DNA from: Synaphobranchus kaupii
Lineage: Eukaryota; Chordata; Actinopteri; Anguilliformes; Synaphobranchidae
Reading direction: 5' to 3'
DNA: 64,000 nucleotides
Assembly (NCBI GenBank): GCA_029718625.1
Contig: CM056385.1
Location: forward strand, 21,704,924 to 21,768,923
The notes beneath the pieces were generated by a model that was not told where the DNA came from, searched no databases, and was given only the letters and a program-made list of their open reading frames with translations. Position 1 is the stretch's first letter; every line of letters starts with the position of its first letter. Both the position numbers and the translations under genes were made by a program. Positions 21,293 through 31,660 of the stretch are shown here, piece after piece.

Positions 21293-24227
21293 GTAAGTGT
21301 GTTCACCTATCGGAATTCAAATTTGCATCTGATCATGGTCTTGCATTCGTAGCACTGGATGATAAGGGCACACAATTAAAAATAAATACATAAATAATAA
21401 TAATAATAATAATAAATATTACATAATCACAACTTCCCAACCTGTATACCACGCAGCTTCTTGAAGAAGCTTCTTATTTTCTTCAAGAAGCTGTGTGGTA
21501 TGATACAGTATAGACTGAAAGAACCTCTAAAAACTATAACATTTATATTCAACCTCAAATTCTTTCTCACACTAAGGCACATAATGTACACCACCTTGCT
21601 TCCTTGATCACTCAAAAGTGTGAAGACGAAGGCACACTGTCAGGATACAGAATCAAGAGATGTCACTGTCTGTCCACACAAACCACAGGAAAATAACCTT
21701 ATGACCAGTGTTGTGTAAATATTGCATTAGTGCCTACAGTGATTGTGTACAAGAAAGAAAAAAACATCGGCTTAGCTTATGTAATATAGTACAATATGGA
21801 GACTTAGAGACTTTTTTATGAATTAGTCTGGTACATGTTTGCATTTTTAAACACAGAAAACAGTTTTAATTACCCATTTATTTTTTCTTATATCAGCTAG
21901 CATTAATTATGATTTTTTACTTTTAGAACTCAGCCTAATCAGATATATGTCTTCATTATGGCGTATTCAATAGTGATGATATGATATCCTAATAAATGTT
22001 GTGACTTATTGCACCTCGCAAGCCATTGTTATCTTCAGATCCCAACTTTGTGAGTTACTTTAAGAGTGTGATAAACAATTGCTGAATCTAAGATGAAGCA
22101 GTATCATTTACGAGACACATTGAATAAGTATAAACATTATTTTAAATACAATTTCTGTTGGATTTGGTCAGTACTCAACCTTTGTATTGGTTTGAGAATT
22201 GCATACTTTGTGGTTTAACATTAGGTTTGTATTTCACTATGAAAAATAATATACTTTTATGGTGTGCCTGCAGAACATACTTGACAAGCTTGTGAGGCTG
22301 CCAAACTACTAACATTGTGTGCTTAATGATGCAATGCTTATGTTTCTTCAAACTTATGTGCAGAATGTGTTGTGTTCAAATGAATCCAGGCTTATGTCTG
22401 TGTATTATATAACACAGAATTATGATAATAATTGTTTTAGACTCCATAAATTATTTTTAATTTCATTTCATACAAGCATGCAAGTCTGCGGATGAGATGT
22501 GTTGATGTTGGAATGTTTATTTAGCAGTTGAAACCACCATGCAATATTATGGAATATATTTTATATTTATAAAATACGATGTGCACACATATTCACAGAA
22601 AGGATAATTTAACATTCTCAATATAACTGTCACCGCCTTATTGGCATTTTCCGATGACATTTTTAACTTACAAAGTTTTTAGGTGAATGGAGTTTTGCTC
22701 TAATACGTAAGAAGGGATATTTTCATCTGATTTATTAGATGATTGTTTTTCTCATTTTGGAAAGGCACATCTGAGTCTTATTGCTGGTTAAATCTCCATC
22801 CCTTTTCTTTTATTGTTTTATTTCACAAGATATTGAATAAGTCATCAATATTTTAGTGTTCTGCATGAAAACGTTACAATATAATATCCCAACACACATG
22901 GTGGACATCTTACCCCCGAAAAAATAAGACCCCTTCAGTTTCACCTCATTATTTTACTTAATTTGGCACCTTATCCAGACCGATATTTGAGGATCTTGCA
23001 CTTTATATAATGTCTATTGTCTCACAATAGACATTATCTGTCAAGATACATGTAATGGCAAGGATTAATTTAATTAGAGTTTGTGTTGTTATTGCGTGTT
23101 CTCAGTTTGTAATATTCTGTGCTGCATATGTCCAGGCTATGTGCTGTTGTTTACGGATGCAAAGCATTCTGGGCCGTGTCCAATAGCCTGTAAACTGTAC
23201 CGTACATTCAGCATTCAGCATTCATCAATCATCAAGCGTGTGGTTCAGGTATATATTGTGTGTCCTCCCAGAGAAACACCTCCACGGAATGGCACTTGTG
23301 CACCAGGAATTCCTATGCATGTAAAAATGCAAACGTCCCGATTAAAATGCAAGATTCACAATACCGCAAGATAATTAGCATTCTACAATTAGTAGAGTGA
23401 TGACTGATTTACAGTTTTTACATTTACATTTCAGACATTGGACAGCTGGTCGTCTTATCCAGAGAGACTTACAATGAGTGGAAATGAACAAAAGGCCCAG
23501 ATTCACAAATCACCAACATCCCAACTAGTGATTAATGACAAGTGCAATGGTCGAGCCATAACACTCCTGTAATAGGTAACTGTCCTTTGGCAGTAGAATT
23601 AACATGTGGAAAGGAAGGCAAAGAAAGGATTATTTGTTTTGGCTTAGGCCAGGGAATATTGGGTAGATCAATGTGGAAGAGGAGAATTGGAATCAGAGTG
23701 GAGAAGGGCAGGGGGGTTCATGACAATGACGACAACAATGATGATGATTATTGTTGTTATTTTTGTTATAATGCATTTGTGAATTTGTGTCTTTTTTTTC
23801 CGCAGGGCAGTTGAGCCCTAGCTGTCCACTGCGGAAACACAAGACGAACCGCAAGCCCCGCACACCGTTCAGCACCTCCCAGCTGCTGGCTCTGGAGCGC
23901 AAGTTCAGGCAGAAGCAGTACCTGTCCATCGCCGAGCGGGCCGAGTTCTCCGGCGCCCTCTGCCTGACCGAGACCCAGGTGAAGATCTGGTTCCAGAACC
24001 GGCGCGCCAAGGCCAAGAGGCTGCAGGAGGCCGAGCTGGAGAAGCTCAAAATGGCCGCCAAACCCGTCTTGCACCCGGGCCTCACGTTTCCCTTCCCCCT
24101 CAACGCCCCGCTCCAGACCGCCTCGCTCTACGGACAGTCCTACCCCTTCCACCGGCCCATGTTGCCCTTCGCACCCGTCGGACTCTATGCCACACCCGCG
24201 GGCTACGGCATGTACCACCTGTCGTGA
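20959..24227 (+). CDS. msx: Msx-family homeobox transcription factor (two exons)
   Basis: Sequence-specific nuclear DNA-binding repressor of the Msh/Msx family. The coding sequence joins 20959-21292 and 23806-24227, about 251 residues, normal for the family (roughly 230-300). The start ATG at 20959 has A at -3 and gives [17 protein letters not shown], the kind of N-terminus Msx2 proteins have. In order: [11 protein letters not shown] (residues 31-41, Engrailed-homology 1 type, Groucho/TLE corepressor binding); acidic [23 protein letters not shown] leading into the homeodomain (126-185) with W48, F49, N51 and R53 of helix 3 intact; and the tail [15 protein letters not shown]. The tail and YPFHRP block look most like vertebrate MSX2, less like MSX1, so an msx2-type paralogue is my best guess; teleost msx paralogues are numerous and I leave the number open. 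Family members act downstream of BMP signalling in neural crest, fin and skeletal development. Confidence 0.95.
21391..21416. repeat. (TAA)n microsatellite in msx intron
   Basis: About eight TAA units, seen directly. Confidence 0.9.
21446..21501 (+). other. Near-perfect 23-bp hairpin in msx intron
   Basis: Arms 21446-21468 and 21479-21501 pair over 23 bp with one mismatch (G at 21453 against the A-type partner) around a 10-base loop. It lies about 150 bases into the msx intron, in the transcribed strand, so it would fold in pre-mRNA. The size resembles a short pre-miRNA, but no known miRNA seed is recognised; it could also be a tiny foldback repeat. Confidence 0.6.
23007..23037. other. Perfect 14-bp hairpin in msx intron
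   Basis: ATAATGTCTATTGT, loop CTC, then the exact reverse complement. Perfect stem of 14 bp. Too short for a typical pre-miRNA. Confidence 0.7.
23410..23476 (-). repeat. Fish SINE/L2 tail (reverse orientation) in msx intron
   Basis: TTACATTTACATTTCAGAC, then CGTCTTATCCAGAGAGAC and TTACAATG. Reverse-complemented this is the same tail family as 12481-12585 (AAGTCTCTCTGGATAAGACG). Insertion is 5' truncated. Confidence 0.75.
23806..24227 (+). CDS. msx: msx exon 2 (homeodomain and C-terminus)
   Basis: Begins after TTTTTTTTCCGCAG; the split codon 112 is A|GG (Arg). Codes residues 113-251, stop TGA at 24225-24227. The homeodomain is 23847-24026. Helix 3 reads [20 protein letters not shown], identical to the family, and the linker [13 protein letters not shown] follows as in Msx1/2. 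The loop before helix 3 reads [10 protein letters not shown] where vertebrate Msx proteins usually have FSSSL-x-LTET, a lineage-specific change away from the DNA-contact helix. GC content is far higher than in the flanks, with CpG-rich codon third positions. Confidence 0.95.
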
Positions 24228-24469
24228 ACGGATCCTGTTTCTGAAGGGAGTCGGGTGAGAGCGCTTAGCCTGAGCATATATTTGCCTCAAATCACCTCAC
24301 TAACCTTGAAGCCTTCCCTGCTCTGTCAGACAAGTTTACATAATTCTTCTTCATGACACAAAAACAAAACTACAGAAGCAGAACGGATACAGCTACACAT
24401 TAGCGTGTAATTGAACTCTAATGCTTGCCCCATTGCTAAGACTGATCCCACAGGGATATTATTTTGAAC

Positions 24470-24475
24470 AATAAA
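24470..24475 (+). promoter_or_regulatory. Polyadenylation signal AATAAA (proximal)
   Basis: Canonical AATAAA 243 bases after the msx stop codon. Confidence 0.6.
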
Positions 24476-24871
24476 GCAATTAATCATTAAACTTTATTCA
24501 TCCCAGTCCGTGACAGTACTGGACTCTGCCAGTCAGACACCAAGCCTAGCTTTATTAATAACTGTCTTTTGGATTTTGGATGCTGTTGTGCATCCACACT
24601 GATCCACATGGTCAGTTTGAAATTAGCTTCATAACATGTAACAGATGTTCAGTAAGTACGTGTTCATTTCAGTCTGAAATGATTTGTTAAGCTGTTGAGG
24701 CAGATATCAGAACTTAATACCCAGCACTTACATACATGCCCACACTCTATAGCTATTACAATGTCATACTTATTTATTTAACTTCCCCTCAGACTGACAA
24801 CTGGGGTGGTGAGATACCATTCCTGTTTTGAACCTGTAGCATGAAGCTCAAACAAGAGACATATCTTGAAA

Positions 24872-24877
24872 AATAAA
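24872..24877 (+). promoter_or_regulatory. Polyadenylation signal AATAAA (distal)
   Basis: Second canonical AATAAA about 645 bases after the stop, offering a longer 3' UTR. Confidence 0.45.
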
Positions 24878-24900
24878 AAGTTAATTATATTTATACAGTA

Positions 24901-26030
24901 TTTGGATAGCCTGTAACCTGAGAGGCCCTTTGACAGGAACTCTGTTGTACAGTTTTAAAAAAAAAATGTTATCAATCATGTTTTTTTCTGTCTTTGATAT
25001 GTATAATTTGACACTAAATTAAAAAAAAGATTTTAAACCATGATCTTTGGTTAATTTACTGTATATTTCCTGTCAAGAAATATTGTACTTAATGGAATCA
25101 GACCATTGTTGGGAGGAGGCCACACACAGAACATTGATTTATTGAGCTAGTCTCTCATTCGTCTGCCAAGCCTTGTCGAAACAGAATCCTTCAGAGTTGT
25201 AGAGGGAAATAATCCGACGCACATGCCTATTTGAATGTTTTATGTTCTCAAACCTAAAACATGTATTTAAATAAGTTATTGAACACAGCACAAAAGTAAT
25301 GGGAAAGAAATCATCTTTTAAATTATAATTTGTCATTGGTAAATGGTGGGTTCCACAATCATAATTTACCCCTTGTTTCACACATCCACACATCCAGGAT
25401 GACAAGAGAAAGTTATGTTCATAAAAAATCTTCCCCGACTAATCTGGCGCTGAATGACTGCAAAGCATCCTAACATGACTTAGCATATTTGTTGGAATCC
25501 AGGAAGAAAGATAATTCAAGGCATGTATTTCAAGGATTGGCTAAGAAGAACACGTTCAAGCGGATGCACTCTTCCACAAGTGTGTACGTGCGCATACAGG
25601 TTCCCTGTAGACAGGATGTTTGAGGGGACTCCGACAACATATCCGATGACCCCGAATCACGCGAGTTTGTGGTTTCTCTGTGCAAGCTTCCTGAAACTCG
25701 AAGAAATGTGTTCTTATGTGGCAGTGACCAGAGATTCACATGCCTTTGATGTGATGTGGAAATCGTGAATAAGCAGAACTCCTTATGGGGCTTCCTTTAA
25801 TCAAAATAAGCATGTCTGACAAACCCTCTGAGCCTCTAAATGTAATGAACAGCAGATATTATGGGATGTTCGAGGTTCTGGTGAACAATGCCAAGCTGGC
25901 ATTACTTAAGTACTGTGAGTTGCATCAGAGAGCCAAGGTCCTGGCAGCATATCAAAAAGGTTTTGCTCCTTATGAAAAACGAATAAGTGGACATGTTTAT
26001 GCTTAAGGCATCACAAATGAGTGATACCTC
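24901..26030. other. Downstream flank of msx, no gene recognised
   Basis: Several short frames (25139-26006) on both strands without domains or splice context. I see nothing that supports an exon. Confidence 0.5.
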
Positions 26031-27990
26031 AATAATTTATTTTATTTATTTTTATTTATTTCTTATTTAAACTCGAAGATCATTGAGGGCCACCCCTCAT
26101 TTACAATGATGTCGAGTATACAATGATGAGATAAAATAAGATAAACATACAAGGTATAAAACAATTAAGACAAATCAATTTCAAATTAAGACGTATAAAA
26201 ATCAAGATACAAATATAAAAATAATCAATTAAAACAGGTGCAGACAGAATTTAAGTGACTAAAAAGCAGTGGTTTAAAATGGGCCAGAGGTACCAGGGGG
26301 TCTAGTTTTAAAATGATCTGCAGGGAATTCCATGTCGAAGGAGCACAATATGAGAAGGCAGATCTTCCCAACTCAGTTCAGACTTTCGGGATATTTAATG
26401 CAATCCAATCACAGGACCGAGAATAATATGATCCCGATGACCAAACAAGCATAGAGTTTAAATAAGGTGGGACTTTGCCGATAAGGGCCTTATAAATGAA
26501 TAAATAAAAATGCTTGTCACGCCTGAGAGAGAGGGAAGACCACCCAACTGTATCATGTACAGTGATGCGTACCATAGGCATCGGCAGTAATAAACCTAAG
26601 GGCAGAATGATAAACGGCGTCCAGAGGCTTGAGAATAGAGGCAGATGCATGCCTGTAAACTACATCGCCGTAATCCAATACAAAAAGAAAAACAGCCTCG
26701 ACAATCCTTTTTCTACAAAATATTGGAAAATTTGATTTATTTCTATAAAGAAAACCAATTTTTTGTCTTAGTTTTTTGACAAGATTGTCGATATGAAATC
26801 TAAAAGTAAGTTGATTGTCAATCCAAATACCGAGGTATTTATAGACAGTGACTCTTTCGATACAGGATCCTTGCTTAGTAGAAATTTTTAATTCAAAGTC
26901 ACTAGCATCTCTAGGTTTAGAAAACAGCATAACCTTGGTTTTATTTGCATTTAAAACAAGTTTAAGGTCACTTAGTGCTGTTTGGAGAATATCAAAGGAG
27001 GTTTGCTAATTCTTTACAGCGAGATCAGCAGAATCTGCAATACAAAACAAAATTGTATCATCTGCGTACAAGTGGACATAACACTGAGTTAGAGATGAAA
27101 GCATGTTATTTATATAAATTATAAAAAGAACTGGACCCAAAATAGACCCCTTTGTAATCGACAAAAACTCAGAATGGGCAGATCCGAAGTTCACTGACTG
27201 CTGTCGATCAGAGAGATAATTTAGGAACCAGGAATATGCACCAGGACTAAAACCAATCCTGCTCAAAGTATCCAAGAGCAAAGGATGATCAACAGTATCA
27301 AATGCCTTAGAGAGATCCACAAAGATAACAGCACAATGTTTCTTCTCATCCAAGGCATTGACAATATTATTTAAAACAACAGTGATAGCAGACACAGTGC
27401 TGTGCTGGGGCCTAAACCCTGATTGATGCGGGCTTAAAACCGAGTTGGCACTAAGAAATTCTTTAAGTTGATGGTTCACTAAGTGTTCCAGAATTTTAGC
27501 CAAGCAGGACAGCTTAGAAACTGGTCTGTAATTATTTGGGTCACACCTGTCACCGCTTTTGTGCAGGGGGACAACATGAGCAGTTTTCCAGACAATAGGA
27601 ACTACACCAGTTGAAATGGAGAGATTAACAATATGAGCTATGTATTCAGCAATCAAAGGAGCAGAAATGCGAAGAAAGAGAGGGTCTAACATATCTTCAC
27701 CAGTAGATTGCTTTGGATCGATTGCTTGAAGAGACTTCATGACACTCGGGTGAAAAGGATTTAAAATAAATTGAGAGCCAGCTTTCGGAGAAGATAAATT
27801 ATTACTATTATTACAATTACTGCCAACATTATCACTGCAATTTTCATTATCGTCATAATTAACAAGGGGTTTGTCAGCATTAAATGGAGAAGAGCCCTGA
27901 GCTTTGTCATCAAAGAGATGGCCCGATACAATAATGTGATACAATAACAGTGGAAACACACATACACTCTGTAAATGTCCAAATATTATG
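26031..27990 (-). mobile_element. L2/CR1-type non-LTR retrotransposon, 5' truncated
   Basis: Minus-strand LINE. The 3' end is at the low-coordinate side, where the element closes with an A/T-rich simple run (26035-26070). The reverse transcriptase and the region after it are recognisable (next entry). There is no endonuclease domain, so the copy is truncated at its 5' end near 27960-27990, the usual outcome of aborted reverse transcription. No target duplication was found. Clade (L2 or relatives such as the fish Maui group) is judged from motif style. Confidence 0.85.
26378..27959 (-). pseudogene. LINE reverse transcriptase, inactivated
   Basis: The first open part (317 codons) holds the RT palm and fingers: VVPLHKSGD and NNYRPVS (residues about 129-148), QSGFRPQHST (179-188), catalytic FVDLSKAFDTVDH (213-225), KGSILGPVLFIIYIN (270-284; the usual PQG before SILGP has become TKG) and YADD (298-301). 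An in-frame TAG at 27006-27008 ends it. The same frame resumes with KVMLFSKPRD and the thumb motif YKYLGIWID (26930-26553). Near 26555-26570 the frame shifts, after which WSSLSLRRDKHFYLFIYKAL continues the C-terminal region to 26378. One nonsense mutation and one frameshift make it non-functional. Confidence 0.88.
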
Positions 27991-28948
27991 ATCCTGTCAT
28001 TTTGAGCTCCTAAAAATGATCATTCTGGCAACAAATTAGAGGACAAGTTACTGTCTCTGTGTCTCCACCCCAAGCCTTTCAGTGTTTCCAGAACGAGCTT
28101 GAGTGTAAAATGGTTCTTCTCTTCAACATGTAAATGCGTGAAGTCTAGACATTGTATACTGTTCTGTATAAAGTCCCTCTAGTGGTGATAAGGTCAGTCA
28201 CATGACTGTGACAGGATCAGCAGGAGCAACAGGCCAAATCTCAAGATGACTGCCTATTGCAATCCCACCATTTAAATTGGTCCAAATTAGAGTGACTGTC
28301 AAGCAATTTAGAAATAAATGTGTAAAAAAAGAAATTAGAAAAGGACACACAATAAATGAATCACTACGATGGAATGCTGATGATGCATTTTTCTGATTTT
28401 AAATCAAATCATTAATTTTCATGGTCCAAACATCAACAACCAAATGTACAGTATGTGCTTTTGAGTCATTTTGTTTTAAAATGGAAAAGACACAATCCAG
28501 GCTGTGGTCACATCAAAATTCAAACATGTATAACGGGAATTGTTCTTTCTTACTTACTCTTTATAGTAAGTTGTGTGCATATTCAACATTATGAGGTCTG
28601 GGGGTATTGAAATAAAAACATTTTTTAAGTTTCATAAAAATTTAATTGAAAGAATGTAAACCCTAAGATTTGTTGTGTTTTTTTATTCATTGTTTATAAA
28701 AATGGACATTTTCTTTCATGTATGTTTTCCCTAAGAATGCTACAGTGCCATTCAGAAAAGTATGAACTATTGTTTCATTATGTGCAACTGAGCTGGTATA
28801 AAGACTACTGTACCTACAACATTGGGACTGTATCACTGTTTACACCAGAAGTGTAGCATTTATTAAGTACAAATAACGTTGCATGTTTGTGCCTTTGTTT
28901 CCTAAATCTTTTAATAAGATTAAACTAGTTCTTGGGGGAACATAACAC
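27991..28948. other. Spacer, no gene recognised
   Basis: AT-rich sequence without domain-bearing frames or clear repeats. Confidence 0.5.
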
Positions 28949-28951
28949 TTA

Positions 28952-29126
28952 GGGCCTGATTTACTAAGACCTTTAGCGTGTGCAAAATATTTTAGCACAC
29001 ACAAAACCAATAACATGACCAAAGATTAGTGCAAAACGAATACCATGACCAATCATTGGTGATGTTATTGGTTTTGCATGTGCTAAAATGTTTTGCATAC
29101 ACTAAAGGTCTTAGTACATCAGGCCC
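28952..29126. mobile_element. PIF/Harbinger-like palindromic MITE, copy 2 (best preserved)
   Basis: A 175-bp near-palindrome. The left end GGGCCTGATTTACTAAGACC and the reverse-complemented right end GGGCCTGATGTACTAAGACC match, and the pairing continues nearly to the centre (CCTTTAGYGTRTGCAAAA, then TTTTAGCACA and AACCAATAACAT). A perfect TTA duplication flanks it (28949-28951, 29127-29129). No coding potential. Same family as 10418-10577, 29939-29990 and 31400-31519. Confidence 0.88.
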
Positions 29127-29129
29127 TTA

Positions 29130-29814
29130 GTTGGCAAATTATCTGTCAACTTTATCAAAAAGGAAGAGCACAGAATGCATTTTCATTGATTTTTCCCCAC
29201 TGGGAAGTGTTCCAGAATCTATACTGTTACACATCCTAAAAACAAGCTGAATTAGCATAACAACATCTCTGAAGAGAACGAGACAGAGTGTACTAGTGCA
29301 ACTGAAGGCTTACTTTCATGTCTTGTATCCGGGGAGTCTTAAATTAGAAGTGTTTTATTTATTTTTTTTACTAATAATTTTATTACAATTATTAGTACAA
29401 TGGAGAAGGATCACAAAATACTCTGCAAATCAAATAAACATATCCTTTTTTTGCATTTGTCTGAAGCCAACAAGATTTAGCATGGAGTATCACTGACTGA
29501 TGACAGAACAGGAATGCCGGATAATAAATATTAATGTTATCGTCAATCTTACAGCAGGCAATAAAAGAAAATATGCAGTGTGAAAATATCCTTGAGTGGG
29601 TTAGGAACCCGAGCTCGGGGGATACATCGTCCACATGCAAAAGCAGTCTTTCTGCCTGAGGGAGAGAGCATGTCTCATGGTGGAAAAAAATTAAATAAAA
29701 TAAATAATAATAATAAATTAATTAATTAATAGATATATTAAATAACTGAATACCACACTGCCAGACTGCATAGCCCAGTACTAAGGATCAACACTGGCAA
29801 AGCTGTTCTGGCCT
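29130..29814. other. Spacer, no gene recognised
   Basis: AT-rich; an (ATAA)n/(TTAA)n low-complexity run at about 29690-29740. No gene seen. Confidence 0.5.
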
Positions 29815-29938
29815 TAACCAAGAGGAGATGAGCACACACAGCACTATTACTCTTACCCAAGAGGAGATAATCACACACAGCACTATTACTCTTACCCAAG
29901 AGGAGTATCCAAAAGGAGACGAGCACTCACAGCACTAT
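29815..29938. repeat. 39-bp tandem repeat, about 3 copies
   Basis: Unit AAGAGGAGATRATCACACACAG plus CACTATTACTCTTACCC, repeated with drift; the last unit reads AAAAGGAGACGAGCACTCACAG. The minus-strand frame shows the repeat as LLLGKSNSAVC, which is an artefact of the 39-bp period. Confidence 0.8.
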
Positions 29939-30085
29939 GGGCTTGATTTACTAAGACCTTTAGCATGTGCAAAACCTTTTAGCACACCCAGATTCTGCTG
30001 TCACATACCCTGTACTTCATTTTGACTGTTTGCATTTCACCTCTCTCTGTTCTTTATTGTTACTGTCCATTATCCTGGCTCTTAA
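29895..30085. repeat. Duplicated segment, copy 1
   Basis: CCAAAAGGAGACGAGCAC and, beyond the MITE half, CTGTACTTCATTTTGACTG, TTTGCATTTCACCTCTCTC and TGTTCTTTATTGTTACTG. The same blocks in the same order occur at 31524-31660. A local duplication of unknown origin. Confidence 0.7.
29939..29990. mobile_element. Half of a Harbinger-like MITE, copy 3 left end
   Basis: GGGCTTGATTTACTAAGACC, TTTAGCATGTGCAAAACC and TTTTAGCACACCCA match the left arm of copy 2. The right arm is missing. A related segment at 31524-31660 lacks this insertion at the equivalent place. Confidence 0.7.
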
Positions 30086-30487
30086 CCTTTTTTGCATATA
30101 TGTAAAAATATGATACTGAAGAGATTTTTTAAAGTGAGTTTCATTTGTTTACCAAAGTGTCTTGTGTTTACTTTATGGGAAGGTTTTACTTGTATGTGGT
30201 ACTTCATATAGCAATATAATACATAACATAAACTCATGGGCCAGACTTTCTTGAACTGTTGTAAATTCAAACTTTGTTTTCGATTTTTACCCATTAATAG
30301 GACACGAAAATGTGACATTTTTTACACTGTCATAATTGATGTGGAAATATATACCTATCCTAATGGCCTACATTTCTTTCAACCAAATATTTTTGAAGAC
30401 GTTTGATATGCCTTTCTAAACCCCACTTTGCTTAGTGAAAGTTGTCGCTCGTATTCATATGGGAGAGCAAAATTAATCAGGCTCATG

Positions 30488-31038
30488 TACGTAATTCATT
30501 GTGTCCTGAGAGTTACGTACACAAGATGCCGTCGGCAATCATGAAAAATAAATATATATCGGATCGATCTTTGTTTGTTTCTGTCATGCATAAGCCAAAT
30601 AAAAAAATATATGTGCCCAAATTCATACACTCCACGGTACTTTAAAACAAGGGGAATATATAGTGCTGACTTTCTTTCCGTGTCCCAATCGTTACGTACA
30701 TAAGCATGAATCGTTTACCCACGTGTTTCATGGCTGGTGGATTGGTCAACCTAAAAAAAAAAAGAGCATTACTGTCTGGTACGAAACTACTAAGAATTGC
30801 TTTGTTTCAATTGCTGCCGACGCTACAGGAGCCTGATAACCTTGCGTGTCCAAGCTTCCTCATGCGGTTACGTACCTAAGCCGTTCACGTTTTACCTCGC
30901 ACCAGTTTATCAAAATCGTCCAAGTCAAAGCATTTACACAGCCATCGTGTTATAATCGTGTCCGCATATTGAAAGGTAGGATTCTGCATGCAGAAACAAA
31001 ACTAAAATGTATCTTTTCTTGCACGGATTACGTACGTA
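30488..31038. other. Spaced TTACGTAC motif cluster
   Basis: TACGTA occurs at 30488, 30514, 30693, 30869, 31029 and 31033, four of them in the fuller form TTACGTAC. The main spacings are about 179, 176 and 160 bases, and three of the motifs follow a GTGTCC block. The sequence between is not clearly repeated. TTACGTAA-like sites are bound by PAR-bZIP/E4BP4 and C/EBP-class factors, so a regulatory cluster is one reading; a very old 170-180-bp tandem repeat is another. Confidence 0.4.
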
Positions 31039-31399
31039 ACGGTGTCCTCTAATCAACCGGGTATTACACAGCCATAAATAGATTAGAGTTTCAAAGTCCA
31101 GTTTCACTGTGGACCGCCTCGGATGGGGTATGTATCTACACTTTAATGAACTAGAAAAAAAATAAGTTATACTTTTGCACTCACGTGTCATTGAGACACC
31201 ATGTTACATAGCCTACGTTAACACTACTGTGGTAAATTTTATATGACCTGAAAAGACTATTTCCGGTTATTGAACTATCTTCTTTCTTTTTGATAGAGTC
31301 AGAGAGTTGTCAAACTTGTAAATAAATGTGCTTGCATTGGTATTTGCAACAATACATTTTTTTGGTGTCTATGTCACGTTTATGTGTCCCAGTATCATA

Positions 31400-31519
31400 T
31401 TTTCACATATATGCAAAACCAATAACCTGACCAGTGATTGTTCATGGTATTTGTTTTGCACCAGACACGCTACAAGCTAGGTTTTGCATGTCATGGTAAA
31501 CGTCTTAGTAAATCAGACC
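31400..31519. mobile_element. Partial Harbinger-like MITE, copy 4 right end
   Basis: ATGCAAAACCAATAACCTGACC, then on the right GGTTTTGCATGTCATGG and CGTCTTAGTAAATCAGACCC, matching the right arm of copy 2. The extreme left end is lost. Confidence 0.7.
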
Positions 31520-31523
31520 CTAT

Positions 31524-31660
31524 TACTGTTGTCCAAAAGGAGACGAGCACGAGTAGCACTGTTACATATTCTGCAGTCACATGCCCTGTACTTCATTTTG
31601 ACTGGTTTGCATTTCACCTCTCTCTGTTCTTTAATGTTACTGGCTCTTATCCTGGGCTGC
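31524..31660. repeat. Duplicated segment, copy 2
   Basis: Same blocks as 29895-30085 (CCAAAAGGAGACGAGCAC; CTGTACTTCATTTTGACTGG; TTTCACCTCTCTCTGTTC) without the MITE half. Confidence 0.7.

Larger units (their letters stand above)
21293..23805 (+). other. msx intron 1
   Basis: A 2513-bp phase-1 intron from GTAAGT to a pyrimidine tract CTTTTTTTTCCGCAG. A single intron splitting the Msx coding region just upstream of the homeodomain is the family rule. It contains a (TAA)n run, two hairpins and a fish SINE tail (separate entries). No other exon seen; the 97- and 90-residue frames inside have no domain. Confidence 0.9.
24228..24900 (+). other. msx 3' UTR (approximate)
   Basis: Follows the TGA stop and has no competing frame. 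Two polyadenylation signals lie in it, so the transcript probably ends at about 24495 or about 24895. The end is inferred from these signals only. Confidence 0.55.

Noticed and set aside
21293..21393. Read-through of msx exon 1 to a stop at 21393 as a single-exon product
   Set aside because: A strong GTAAGT donor lies at the point where family similarity ends, and the homeodomain is in exon 2.
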